In this document: positions 52,154 to 64,000 of the stretch, one piece after another
Layout of the letters: every line of letters begins with the position of its first letter
Position numbering within the stretch: position 1 is the stretch's first letter
Source: Microplitis mediator
Taxonomy: Eukaryota; Arthropoda; Insecta; Hymenoptera; Braconidae
NCBI RefSeq assembly: GCF_029852145.1
Contig: NC_079974.1
Location: 23,910,082 to 23,974,081, forward strand
Direction: 5' to 3'
DNA: 64,000 bases
The notes under the pieces: model-generated
Database searches by the model: none
Told to the model about the DNA's origin: nothing
Seen by the model: the letters and a program-made list of their open reading frames with translations, nothing else
Program-made: the position numbers and the translations under genes

Positions 52154-53580
52154 AAACAACCAACAACCAGCAAGTTATAAATTTACTAAAGAGAATTGAT
52201 CAACACCCGAAAATGCATCAGTATAATTATTGCAGCAAACAAGGTGTGAAAATAATTCGAGCGTTACTAACACAATGATATACATGCCGACGAATTCATC
52301 GGTGGTGCAAAGGATCCTTTCAAAGTGGTGTTGACAGGCTTGTCAGTGCTGGCAGTCTGTTGGATGGTAATCAAGCAAGCGTGATCATTTCCGTGGATTG
52401 AAAGCATCGCGCAGAGAGTTGTCGTGACAAGATTTTACGTCAGGAGCCGGGTGGATTGCCAGAGATGAGGAACGCAAACAGCCAGACATCTAGCTAGTTA
52501 TGATTATGACAGAGACACTAAATGGCTGAGGATGCTCTCCAAGACATGTCTAGTCTCAAGGTATTACAAAACATAGAGATGCTTTGTCCTCGTTGGCACA
52601 CGGATTACTTCTGCGGGAGTGCTACATACATTCTAACGCCAGGAGAATCCCCGGGTTGATCCCGTGCGTCGTGATGTTACCAGAAGATACACACACACTA
52701 GTGTTTTGCTTCAACCTCGCTGCTGTTGCTTTCATCCCACTTTATCTTGTATGTTTTCAGCTTATATTCGCGTCTTCCTCCTGGTTTACTTTAGTAGAAA
52801 GCATCAGCCCTGATGTCCCGGTACACTCTCCGGTGACTCTCACAAGATTTTTCTTTAAAATACCGACATAATATCAGACAGGCTTATCCCACGAGCCCTT
52901 CGGGCACCACCGCAAGTATACTCCTGTACTTTATATTGAATGACGAGGAATGTGTTGCTTCAGTAATTTTATTAACCCACTGCACAGAGTTCTCCGAGAT
53001 ATTTTTCATTTTCTTTGATAAAAAAAATCCAATCATAATAATTTAGCAGGTGAAATAATGGTCGCACTTAAAATTTCCTTGAGAATAAAGTTGTTTGGAG
53101 TAATGATAATGTTGGACGGAAAAAATAGCTGGTTGGAATTATTTCAGGCGATATTCGTGATGCGAATTGGAAAAAAAATTCAGGTCAATGATCCTGTGAG
53201 AATCTAGATTTTCGAAGAGACTCCTATCTCTTGAATCTCATATAGTAAAGAGGCGGAGTGCGCAGAGGATACTCGAAGAAGCACTGCTGACGAGGAGCTT
53301 CTTAGAATTCTGCCCGAGTAGTATATAGTATACTTTACTTTACTTTACTATACTATTTTCAAGAAAATAAATATACGGAGGGTGGGAAATGAAGAAACAA
53401 GATTCAACAGCACCCGTCGTGTGTTTTTTACGTGATTATCCTGGTATTTTTTCTATTTACTCGATTTTATCAGTGAAAAAAATAAATAAAAAATCAACAA
53501 TATCTGAAATTTATAGTCTTGATTGATAATTGGTCTCCAGCATCCTACAATAACAACTCCGTTATTTTAATTCAATAGCC
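52154..53580. other. Spacer, no confident gene
   Basis: 52300-52860 has balanced composition. A plus-strand frame at 52584-52871 is hydrophobic in its middle but shows no domain or start context. A TACTTTACTTTACTTTAC run lies at 53333-53350. Confidence 0.35.
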
Positions 53581-53582
53581 TA

Positions 53583-54483
53583 CGCGGAAAGAAAATTATG
53601 GCAGCGGTTCCCATAATTTTGTGAAATTTTTTCCTATAACATCATAGGAATTACGACCATAAATTATGGGAGCGGTTCCTATAATTATAGGAATGTTTCC
53701 CATAATTATAGGAATAGTTCCTATAATTATGGAGGAGATACCTATAACACTATAGGAATGGTTCCTATAATTTATAGGAATACTTTCTATAATATTATGG
53801 GAATCATTCCTATAATTTATGGGAATGGTTCCTATAATTTATAGGATCCATTCCCATAAATTATAGGAACCATTCCCATAATATTATGGGAATAGTTCCC
53901 ATACTATTATAGGAACCATTCCTATAATATTATGGGAATGGTTCCCATATTATCATGAAAAAATTAATTTAAAGAAGTGCGGTAATCACTTCTACAATAC
54001 ACAGAAATATTATTAAACATAAAAACAAAAATTCAAACATTGAAAAAAAAAATCGTATTTGGCAAAAAAACATTAAAATTTTTAACAAGAGTTTTTTGTC
54101 AGCACAAAACATTCGAGAAAATTCGAATTTAGGGAAATTTCTACACTATTGTGCAAAAAAAAAATTTTATGATATTATAAGGATGGTTCCCATAACATTA
54201 TGGGAATAGTTCCCATAATATTATAGGGATAGTTCCTATACCAATATGGGAACCATTTCCATAATAGTATGGGAATGATTCCCATATCATTATGGGAACG
54301 GTTCCCATAATGATATGGTAATGGTTCCCATAATATTATGGGAACCGTTCCCATAATGGTACGGGAACCATTCCCATATCGTTATGGGAACCATCCCTAT
54401 AGTAGTATAGGTACTATTCCCATACCATTATGGGAACCATTCCCATAATGCATAGCAAAACTTCCCATAATTTTCTTTCCGTG
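53583..54483 (+). mobile_element. Family B MITE, copy 6
   Basis: 901-bp copy with TA flanks (53581-53582, 54484-54485). The left TIR has one change (CGCGG for CACGG). Confidence 0.94.
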
Positions 54484-54485
54484 TA

Positions 54486-56195
54486 CTGATAAATGAATTT
54501 CCAGCGATAGCTCTCCTGCTAAGACTCCACGGCTCCCGTTAATTGCTGTTATAATTTTTCTAGTGAAAGGGGTCGTATTTAACGCACCTGAACAGTTTTC
54601 GCCCTATAACTTAATTTTTTGATATTTTATTCACAATCACGTGGCCGAATTTCGGCGTTAATAGCCCGCTCTGATCTAATAGCTTAAGCCGAATCAAATA
54701 ACAATATCGAATCGTATCGAGCTTTCCGGTAAGCTCATGACCCAGATGTTTAACTAAAAAAAAGCAGTCTTCTTTTTTTTTGTCGAAACTTTTCCGAGTT
54801 ACAAAGGTCACCGGTTTATAAATAAAACCCCGGCTGGTTCATTTAGTATTATCAAGTGTTTAGGAAATTAATGACCCTCATTGAAGCGTCATATATCTAG
54901 TTGAGTGACAGGTAACATGAGGGTAAGAATAAGCCCGTGTTTGTAGCAATACAGTTGGGATATATGTAGTATGCAGTGTATTAGAGTAACAGGAAACTGA
55001 TGTATTATATTCAAGTCTATAGTATATAGATCGATAGTAAATTTTGAGCCGGTGCAGGATAAACCATCTAGCCAGCCAGGCATATCTATATCTATATGCC
55101 CGTGGATATGGATGTGGATTTATCGTTAGGGGATGGTAGTCGTTGGTAGGGGCTGGAGCGAACCGTTTTCATGAATATTTCACAGCCAACTGCGATGCAA
55201 TATACCTCAATTGCTGAGTAGTCGTGGGGTTTTCTGGCTTTCTAGTCCCGATTGAGCAACTTGACGATTTAGCCCTACGGAGCATCTACTTTGATATACA
55301 CGAAATCATTAACCACAGAAAAAAAAAATAAACCGATAAATAACCAAACAGAGCGGAATCGTTCCAAGTGAGTCCAGTATCTACATTATGCAAACAAAAC
55401 ACAATAAGTCATTTAACATTCATTGTATTATCTTGGCAATCGTGCTGTAAAGTTCCTTCCCGTAGATCTAGCTTTCATGTATATGTGGTAAAAACACGTG
55501 TCTCGATTCCGATCACGTACAACCAAATCTGCTTTCTCTCTTTCCGCAAACTTTCTACAACGAAACTGTCTTTATGCACAAGGCTCTGCAGTGGGTGGAT
55601 TCCTGGAGGTATTCAGGAAGAGAATAACAGACAATTGAATGAGCAAAACTACCGTACGATCTATTATCAGTTAATCCATCCGAACCGGATGACGTTGAAT
55701 CAGTTTGCTGAATGATAATCGTAATGGACGTGCTTTTGATTAATTTCTGATTACACAATACTCTTTCTCTGTCAGGCCAACACTCAATACTTATTTAAGG
55801 TTTATCATTGTCTTAGTCTAGTCTCGTCGCAAGAATCCAGTATTGGACTTGATCGGCAATAATCTCCGAAGGGAAAGGATAAATTTAAATTCGAAGCATC
55901 AGCAAACTCCGAGCTTGAGTTAGCACGAATCTGATGGATTATATCGAGAGCACTAAAGTTGCCTCGAGTTTCCAACACCCGTGTTACTGGATAAGTTTAC
56001 TGTACCCGTTACCCGTAGTGGACTATGATGGTCTTATTTCTGTTCCTTTTTGCTTCTTCGAGCTTCTCGTAGCTGCTTTGCGAAATATGCTAAGCAGTCA
56101 CTACTATATTCGGCTTAGCTTCGGGCACATTTAGCATATCTTCTATCGATATTAAGCCCTACGGACACCAGCTACTGCTTCCAGCTTCAGTAGCA
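54486..56195. other. Spacer, no confident gene
   Basis: Mixed composition. Frames at 54889-55083 (-), 55368-55715 (+) and 55934-56134 (+) are unrecognised. Short ATATCTATATCTATATG run near 55083. No RNA gene. Confidence 0.35.
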
Positions 56196-57065
56196 AGTCA
56201 TAGAAAATCGATAGAAAATCCATAGAAAATTGATATAAAACATGAACTTGTTGGCTGTCATAGAAAATCCATAGAAAATCCATAGAAAATTCATATAAAA
56301 CATAAACTTGTTAGCTGTCATAGAAAATCGATAGAAAATCCATAGAAAATTGATATAAAACATAAACTTGTTGGCTGTCGTAGAAAATCGATAGAAAATT
56401 GATATAAAACATAAACTTGTTGGCTGTCATAGAAAATCGATAGAAAATCGATAGAAAATTGATATAAACCATAAACTTGTTGGCTGTCATAGAAAATCGA
56501 TAGAAAATCCATAGAAAATTGATATAAAACATAAACTTGTTGGCTGTCATAGAAAATCGATAGACAATTGATATAAAACATAAACTTGTTGGCTGTCATA
56601 GAAAATCGATAGAAAATCCATAGAAAATTCATATAAAACATAAACTTGTTGGCTGTCATAGAAAATCGATAGAAAATCCATAGAAAATTCATATAAAACA
56701 TAAACTTGTTGGCTGTCATAGAAAATCGATAGAAAATCCATAGAAAATTCATATAAAACATAAACTTGTTGGCTGTCATAGAAAATCGATAGAAAATCCA
56801 TAGAAAATTGATATAAAACATAAACTTGTTGGCTGTCATAGAAAATCGATAGAAAATCCATAGAAAATTCATATAAAACATAAACTTGTTGGCTGTCATA
56901 GAAAATCGATAGAAAATCCATAGAAAATTCATATAAAACATGAACTTGTTGGCTGTCATAGAAAATCGATAGAAAATCCATAGAAAATTCATATAAAACA
57001 TGAACTTGTTGGCTGTCATAGAAAATCGATAGAAAATCCATAGAAAATTGATATAAAACATAAAA
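56196..57065. repeat. 60-bp tandem repeat array, about 14 units
   Basis: Units of 60 bp, regular from 56555 onward, built from three or fewer ATAGAAAATC sub-repeats, a TATAAAACATAAACTTG segment and TTGGCTGTC. Early units vary in number of sub-repeats (two or three), later ones are nearly identical. Because 60 is divisible by 3, minus-strand frames stay open through the array (up to 262 codons of a 20-residue hydrophobic, Phe/Tyr/Met-rich repeat), in two frames at once. Confidence 0.96.
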
Positions 57066-59169
57066 TTAACCGTCCCACAGCCACGGAATAGATTTTCGAC
57101 CGTCATTACTTTGTAACTGCTCCGAAATTATGTTTCATATAGACACTGGCTTATTTCATTCACTGATTAATGAATTCCTACTAAACAATTTCTGAAATAG
57201 GTAAAATAAATAATCGTCATAAACGAGTGACGTCAAAAGTTCACTTTTAAAACTTGTCCTTACACTTTTAATCTGTAACGAATTCTTGGTATTCGTCTGC
57301 CAAAAACTTTATACCGCTTAAAAGTAGTTTAGAAAGTTTAACTACGAAAACTAGTTAAGTATCGAGAGTAATTAAAAAAAAATTTCCACCCAAGAATGAT
57401 AACCTTTCTTTAATTTCTTATAAAATTAAATTATATATTTTTTAGCTTTTAAAAAATTACATAAAGTAAAAGTAATTCATTTTTCGAGTACTACAAGCGT
57501 TTAATAAACTCTTTGAAGTTGAACATACTCTGAATCGATGAATGGGTTTTTGTAAAATGAATTACGATTTACTATCAAGTCTATTGAAAATTAATACCAG
57601 GCTTTTAAGCTATTCAATATGCTGTTGTTAACTCAATTGTGTTTATCCACTCAGCAAATAAATAGAACTGATAAACTCTACTAGCTCGTGCTCATCGCTG
57701 GGTATTACATTACTAATGATCAAATTATTCGTATTAATCTACGAAACAAATTCCCGGTAAACTGAGTAAGCTCGACTGTCCAAGAATACATGCATCCCAT
57801 TTAAACTTTAGTCAGACTTTAAAAGTTCATCGCGTATCTAATTACAGCATCAACAATAGATTATTCAATTCATACGAAAAGACCCTGACGTCTGGTTAAT
57901 TCGGTCTGGGGTCTCCCCGAAACAGGGAGATGCAAAAAGTAACCACAGGCATAATGTAAATTTTTAGTCAAGCTTCTAGGAAATATTAATCCTAGTATAA
58001 AATGCAGTAGCCATGTAGATATTTACGTAGCAGCTGATTTGCATAATGCGATGGCAGAAAGTGAGATTAAATTGGATACAAGGATTGGAGAGAGACGGAC
58101 AGTAACATCCGGAGGAATGTGTGTGTTGAGAAGCAAACACTGAAAGTCACGTACGTTCGGCTAACTTTGCTGTTAAATTTTTTTTCTCTTGGTCTTATGG
58201 ATCTTGAATGTATGCGTGGGCAGGAGGATGAGCCATCCACCGAGAGACCATCTGAAACTCGCGAGTGTAGAAAGTGGATGAGCTGAAGGAAGTGTAGTTG
58301 TGTGGATACTGTGGATACTGGATAGAAAAAAGGTCGAAAGACCAAAGTACCAAAGGTTTTTCGCAGACGACACACGGTCGACGAAGCACGCTTCGTAGAT
58401 TCCGTGCAAAGGAGTTGCTTCTTGCCACTTTTCCTCTTCATCTTCTTCTTCTTCTTATTCTTATTCTTCTTGTTCTGCTTCTGCTTCTTCACTTTTTCCT
58501 CCTGTCCTTCTTGGGTTAAGAGGTAAAAGTAAAGAAAAAGGTCTACGAGAGCTTTTACTTGGGGTCCTGAGGAAACGTCAGACCAATAAGCCAGAGTTGA
58601 ATAACGGCAGTGCTTGGATTTTTTGGCTCAACCTCTATTCCACTGTACGCTGAAAATTTTCAGTTTCTACCCAGAGAATATAGAAAAAAAATGTATATAT
58701 ATAGAAACACAAGAGTAGTTTCTTTGAGGAGCGTGCTGGTGCGAATCTCGCGTTGAAAAGTAGCTTTATCGACTCGCTGCGTCTCGAAACTAATGTGTGT
58801 CATCTCTGCGGTTTAGACACTTGAAGGAAATACTACCGGTGTATTATTCTGAGTAAGCATCTACTTGGAAGCCTCTTAAGGAATTTATTTTGAGCACAAT
58901 AGAAATTTATTTAGTGCAATCTGCCATTTCGTAACGGAATTAAGCATTAGATAATTATTTTCTGACGAGTGTCTTTTCCGTGTTGAAACTTTGGACAAAA
59001 AGTATCTTACAGAGACTGGTTAAAAAATTTCCAATCAAGACATTAGCCGTTGGATAGCTCCAGTCAACCGGAGAATCAGCGTGACGGTGTTTGTTAACTC
59101 ACTGTCGGAGACTAAAAACGGCTGTCACGTAATTTGGAAACAAGTGAGCAAGTCCGGACCAGGCCAGAC
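57066..59169. other. Upstream region of cuticle gene 2
   Basis: AT-rich left part; 58070-58520 is more balanced and contains a CTTCTTCTTCTT microsatellite (58435-58490). Overlapping frames on both strands there are not supported. It probably includes regulatory DNA for the gene starting near 59200, but no site can be named. Confidence 0.4.
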
Positions 59170-59176
59170 TATAAAA
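59170..59176 (+). promoter_or_regulatory. TATA box of cuticle gene 2
   Basis: TATAAAA located about 32 bases before a plausible start at A59202 (CCATTAG). The start codon follows at 59242. Confidence 0.7.
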
Positions 59177-59241
59177 GCCATATCAGTTTGATAGTTGGAC
59201 CATTAGTTCTTGAGTTGTCATTCGAGAAATCATTTACAATA

Positions 59242-59845
59242 ATGGTATCGATAAAGGTATTTTTGGTGTTGCGTACTTGCTAGAGTTATTTTTCGTCCGA
59301 AATACCATTGAGAGTTTATTTGAGGCAGAAAAGTAAGTTTCATTGTGAACTAATGTTTGTTTGTAATATAGCTTCTGGCGAGTGTGATGCTGGTAGTGGC
59401 AGTGGCCATAGAAAGGTCCACTTCGGCGCCTCACAAAGCACATTCCTTCCAGCATTTTCACGGACCCGTCGAGGGCGAGGGCGTTGAAGTTGTCTGGAAA
59501 GACAAGCATGGACACGAGCACGTCGACTACAAAGCCCATCCCAAGTACAAATTTTCATACGGAGTCGAGGACCATCACACCAAAGACTTTCACGGACAAA
59601 AGGAGCACCGAGATGGTTCGTTCTTATAGTTCTTATTATTGTTAAAACTATTAAATTAATTGTTTACTTTAAATTGATGGGCTGTAGGTAAAGACGTAGC
59701 AGGTGAGTACACGGTGCACGAACCCGGTGGCAACGTCAGAACCGTCAAGTACCATGCTGACCATCATGGCGGTTTTCATGCCATAGTACACAATTCCGGC
59801 GGAAACGACCACTCCGGCGGTACCTACGGCCACGGGCACAGTTGA
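59242..59845 (+). CDS. RR-2 cuticular protein (CPR), gene 2, three exons
   Basis: Predicted secreted, chitin-binding cuticle protein, paralog of the gene at 14408. Coding exons 59242-59256, 59372-59615 and 59688-59845, with GT-AG introns of 115 and 72 bp in phases 0 and 1; 138 residues. The signal peptide spans about residues 1-24 (MVSIK from exon 1, then LLASVMLVVAVA), cleaved near SA|PHKAHS. The conserved pre-domain GPVEGEGVEVVWKDKHGHEH (36-55) is followed by the RR-2 domain (about 57-121): AHPKYKFSYGVEDHHT, KEHRDG, GEYTVHEPGG, RTVKYHADHHGGF. The C-terminus NDHSGGTYGHGHS matches its paralog. Codons are clearly GC-richer than the flanks. The intron acceptor at 59370-59371 (GTAATATAG) is good. 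Intact; no sign of decay. Confidence 0.96.
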
Positions 59846-60022
59846 TAAATCATCCAGTTTACTGGAGTAGCCATAGCCTCTAGCCACCGGTGGTCTGCGA
59901 TACGAATCGTTATTAATAGTTTGCGATCTAGACGTCGACTTGTCGTCATCCTCGTTTCCATCCTTCGTCCTTAGATCCCATGTCGTCCAGTCGATGTCTT
60001 CCTATTTGTTTTTGTTTATCTT

Positions 60023-60028
60023 AATAAA
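60023..60028 (+). terminator. Polyadenylation signal of cuticle gene 2
   Basis: AATAAA 178 bases after the stop codon; another AATAAA follows near 60095, so alternative ends are possible. Confidence 0.6.
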
Positions 60029-60198
60029 TTGTTTTTGTTGTCAGTTATCATTATTATGATTAAATGTAACGTCAGTCTACTTTGTTGTCTATTGAATAAA
60101 TAAATGAATTTTAAATAATTGTATGAAGGATTATTTTTTCTCTATATATTGAATATCAAAGAATAGCAAAATAGATGTCAGTAAATATAAAGCTAAAG

Positions 60199-60200
60199 AA

Positions 60201-60238
<38 letters not shown>
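60199..60238. repeat. (AAT)n microsatellite
   Basis: About 13 AAT triplets in an uninterrupted run. Confidence 0.95.
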
Positions 60239-60239
<1 letters not shown>

Positions 60240-60899
60240 GCAAAGGGTGGATAGTGAATGGCACAGTTGATAGATCTCTGTGCTTTTCATTTTACATGCA
60301 AGCATGAAATGAATGAGGAGCAAAAAAGGAGGAGGTTAGAGGGCGAGGGCACAGGCAATGAGAAAGGGAATAGAGAGGACAAGAAAAAAAGCTTTAAAGA
60401 AAGTTGTCTTGGATCAATAGACGCATAATATAATGGTAACGTCAGTTTTTCCGGGTCACTTGTATGCGCGATGATAAAATGATGATAAACTAGTATTAAA
60501 TTACCAACTCACATCATCAGATCTCTGGTTGTACAAAAGCCGAGAACTGAGTACTGAGAGCACAAAGAGTGGCAGCGGCATTTATCTGCTTTTACATCAA
60601 CCGTATTATTTTAATCCGAATAAAAAGTCCATTAGCTGAAAAATACTAAAATAAAATGGGTTTTCGCTTTTCTGTGATGCTTTCTATTTTTTTTTTTCTT
60701 CTTCGTTATTTTAATTTATATTTGACGTAGAATAAAAAATTAATTCTCGTAAAGCTCAGTGCATTATTGCGTATTACGAGCATTAGTATTTGTAATTTAT
60801 AAAATTAAAATTTTTATTTTATTTATTAAAGTATGAAGGGTGAGGTAAATAATCCGGAAAAATTAATATTTTATTCAGGTCAAAATTAAAATAAATACG
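60239..60899. other. AT-rich spacer, no gene seen
   Basis: No recognisable gene or repeat apart from the preceding microsatellite. Confidence 0.45.
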
Positions 60900-60901
60900 T
60901 A

Positions 60902-62098
60902 CACGGAAAGAAAATTATGGGAATGGTTCCCATAATGATATGGGAATGGTTCCCATAATGGTATGGGAATAGTACCTATACTACTATAGGGATGGTTCGC
61001 ATATATTATGGGAACCATCGCCATAATAGTATGAGAATAGTTCCCATACCATTATGGGAATGGTTCCCATAATGATATGGGAATGGTTCCCATAATGGTA
61101 TGGGAATAGTACCTATACTACTATAGGGATGGTTCGCATATATTATGGGAACCATCGCCATAATAGTATGAGAATAGTTCCCATACCATTATGGGAATGG
61201 TTCCCATAATGATATGGGAATGGTTCCCATAATGGTATGGGAATAGTACCTATACTACTATAGGGATGGTTCGCATATATTATGGGAACCATCGCCATAA
61301 TAGTATGAGAATAGTTCCCATACCATTATGGGAATGGTTCCCATAATAATATGGGAATGGTTCCGATAATGGTATGGGAATAGTACCTATACTACTATAG
61401 GGATGGTTCCCATATATTATGGGAACCATCGCCATAATAGTATGAGAATAGTTCCCATACCATTATGGGAATGGTTCCCATATTGGTATAGGAACTATTC
61501 CTATAATATTATGGGAACTATTCCCATAATGTTATGGGAACCATCCCTGTAATATCATAAAATTTTTTTTTTGCACAATAGTGTAGAAATTTCCCAAAAT
61601 TTGAATTTTCTTGAATGTTTTGTGCTGACAAAAAATTCTTGTTAAAAATTTTAATGTTTTTTTGCCAAATACGATTTTTTTTTTCAATGTTTGAATTTTT
61701 GTTTTTATGTTTAATAATATTTGTGTGTATTGTAGATGTCATTACCACACTTCTTTAAATTTATTTTTTCATGGTAATATGGGAACCATTCCCATAATAT
61801 TATAGGAATGGTTCCTATAATAGTATGGGAACTATTCCCATAAATTATAGGAATGATTCCCATAATATTATAGAAAGTATTCCTATAAATTATAGGAACC
61901 ATTCCTATAATTATAGGAACCATTCCTACAGTGTTATGGGTATCATTCCCATAATTATAGGAACTATTCCTATAATTATGGGAAACATTCCTATAATTAT
62001 AGGAACCGCTCCCATAATTTATAGTCGTAATTCCTATGATGGTATAGGAAAAAATTTCACAAAATTATGGGAACCGCTGCCATAATTTTCTTTCCGTG
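60902..62098 (-). mobile_element. Family B MITE, copy 7, inverted and expanded
   Basis: 1197-bp copy in reverse orientation, TA flanks (60900-60901, 62099-62100). Its palindromic section contains a 137-bp higher-order tandem repeat (period seen at 60934, 61071, 61208, 61345), about four units over 60925-61480, making it the longest copy. The AT-rich core is at about 61555-61770. Confidence 0.95.
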
Positions 62099-62100
62099 TA

Positions 62101-64000
62101 AGAATGATATTTATTGAGATGTTTAAGTTATTAGGGAATTAATTGCTGGGTGTTGGTTTGGTTCTGGAGGTTAGATAGGTATCGGGTATCGAACAAAAAT
62201 ATCGTGATATATTAATCAGATTGCGGATATCATAGCAGAGAAATATCACCGACGACGATTGCATTCGATCAACAGGTCTAACGACCGCACTGTCACCGCG
62301 TGTGTCTGCCTCGGCTCTGCTCCGCACTAGCTCTAGTGCATACACGACACCCGCAAAGTGAAAGCCTCGTCTCGACAACCGTGTCAAGTGCAACACTCAC
62401 TTAGATCTTGAACTTTGATTTACCAACATGTAACGTTTACATAAAATCGAGAGCATTTAGAAAAATTCAGGTTGAGAAAAAAAATTTTTATTATTTTTTA
62501 ATCTAATTAACTGGATATATTTCATAAAATATATGAGATAGACAAACATCTAGGGAGGTCACTGGAAAGGAAATTTAATTTTCTACAACTTTGGTCCTTA
62601 TAAAAAATATTGTAGACTCAATATTTTAAAAGATATATATTTATATAGCTGTATAGCACTTGGAAAGTTTTAAAATTATTGGAAAAATATAAGATTTTTT
62701 TCTTCAGGTATATCTTTTAGAGTATTGATCTTGAGATATGTTTTGTTGAAATCAAAGTTGTAGGAAATTAAATTCCCTATAAGTTTATTTATTACAAAAA
62801 ATGTCAAAAAGTTTAGATTTTTCGAGCTAAAGCTTTTTAAAAATTTTTTAAAATGAAAAATATTTTCATGAGCTCCAAAGTTGTGAAAAATTAAATTTTA
62901 CGCCCAATTTCTACCAGTTATAAAAATATTATTATTCTAAAAGCTTAAATTTAAAATTTATAGATAAACTATTAGTTTAATAAAAGAATTATATCGTTTA
63001 ATAATAAACTTTCATGAAAAAATAAACTGATGAATTCAACAGTCATATATTCTCATGTTTGCTATTCAATATTCAATTTAGTCTCGTGTGAAATATGAAT
63101 ATCCAGTAGAATTATTCATGTGTTAATGTCAGAAAAAAAAAAAACAAGATTCAAAACCCATCAAACTGCGGTTAATTGGTTAAACTGTCAAGGCATCAGT
63201 TGCTACAAACTACAAGACTAGCGATCTAAAAAAAAATCAAATAAATAAATAAATAAAAAAAAGTCATTCGAAAGCCCTCGAGGTTTATCCTCCGTTTCTC
63301 AATTCTCCTTGACAGATGCCGTTCTCGGATAATTAAACGACGTCGAAGATCGATTGATCGCCTTTCCACCGCGTTAGGGTCTACTTTTTTATTTTCATTC
63401 CTTTCCTGCCAAGGGTCAAAAGTCGTCCCAACAACCTCTTGAATATTTATCCCATAAATTCTTTATTTTTTTTTTATTTTAAAAAAAATCCAATAAATAC
63501 TAAAATCTCAATCCACGAAAATACGGAAGACTAGTTAAAATTTTTCTGCACGAGTGCGCTGGTAAGTAAAATTCATGATACGCACACTGACTAGTCTGAT
63601 AGTTAACTCGTACAGAATTTCTTAGAGATTTTTGAAAACGTGACTGTTGGGTGCAATAAAAGTACCGTTACGTGCGTAAACGTCTGAGTTAGAGTCCAGC
63701 AATGAAATTGTAACTGTCGCACTTACTCCCGCTTACACTTTTATTATTTAGCTTTCCCCGATACACATGTTTTTATATATATTTATGTCTACAATTCACT
63801 TGCTATACATTTACACAATATATTTATTCATTTGTTTACGCAAGCGGAATTTTTACATCACGATTAACGGTTATATCCTAACTGATATTAATTTCCTACT
63901 TAATTATATTTATTACTCTTTGTAATTCATTTTGATGATATTGCGCAGAGAAATTCCACATAAATAAACCAATGATAAATACATATCATTGACATTACTG
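62101..64000. other. Spacer to window end, no gene seen
   Basis: 62150-62400 is GC-balanced with an unsupported minus-strand frame (62139-62396). 62540-62840 contains diverged repeats of a TTCTACAACTTTG phrase, resembling 8390-8500. The rest is AT-rich and shows nothing I can name. Confidence 0.4.

Noticed and set aside
55368..55715. 115-codon plus-strand frame
   Set aside because: No recognisable domain and a second frame in the same stretch looks equally plausible.
56318..57106. 262-codon minus-strand ORF with 20-residue repeats
   Set aside because: Product of a 60-bp tandem repeat without stops; a second frame is equally open and composition is biased.
58067..58492. 141-codon minus-strand frame with Lys-rich start
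   Set aside because: Starts in a CTT/AAG microsatellite; overlapping frames on both strands are also open.
59234..59887. Minus-strand frames over cuticle gene 2
   Set aside because: Antisense shadows of GC-richer exons 2 and 3.

Overview
The window looks like AT-rich, repeat-dense nuclear DNA from an insect. The evidence is two intact, intron-containing genes for RR-2 (Rebers-Riddiford type 2) cuticular proteins, TATA-box promoters and AATAAA polyadenylation signals. A parasitoid hymenopteran is my best guess from the His-rich style of these proteins and the repeat landscape, but the sequence alone does not prove it. Nothing suggests bacterial, plasmid or phage DNA: there are no operons, long ORFs or CRISPR arrays.

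Layout. 1-7605 is a 44-bp satellite array of about 173 head-to-tail monomers, continuing beyond the left edge, with a single base switch at monomer 132. From 7610 onward the window is a patchwork of non-autonomous transposable elements separated by low-complexity AT-rich DNA. Family A (TIR GGGGAGGGTGGGGCAGAGCG, TA target) has six copies of about 750 bp, all on the + strand. Family B (TIR CACGGAAAGAAAATTATGG, mostly TA target) has seven copies of 0.65-1.2 kb, six on + and one on -. Family C (TIR related to A) has one copy. There are also single or paired elements with long inverted repeats at 18.6-20.0/47.4-48.0 kb, 21.4-22.4 kb, 24.0-25.7 kb, 38.0-38.8 kb, 40.3-41.8 kb (hAT-like), 44.6-45.4 kb and 51.5-52.2 kb. 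A 60-bp tandem array lies at 56.2-57.06 kb. None of these elements encodes a recognisable transposase, so they would need enzymes supplied in trans.

Genes. The two cuticle genes (14408-16341 and 59242-59845, both +) share the same three-exon plan: a tiny first coding exon, an intron inside the signal peptide, and a phase-1 intron after the Arg-Asp-Gly at the middle of the chitin-binding domain. They are paralogs about 43 kb apart. A family B copy fills most of intron 1 of the first gene, and a family A copy sits about 165 bp past its polyadenylation signal. Other coding-like pieces (20561-20737 +, 20771-21308 - with a frame break, 17572-17776 -) are unrecognised and uncertain.

Main points of interest: (1) three insertion events whose empty sites are preserved inside the window or can be read from flanking duplicates, proving TA duplication; (2) a recurring architecture in several unrelated TIR families, where the interior is saturated with a short inverted motif also present in or next to the terminus; (3) a hammerhead-ribozyme-like fold at 45856-45916 typical of Penelope-like retroelement ends; (4) a tRNA-Gln-like SINE head nested in a MITE; (5) an extremely homogeneous two-block satellite.
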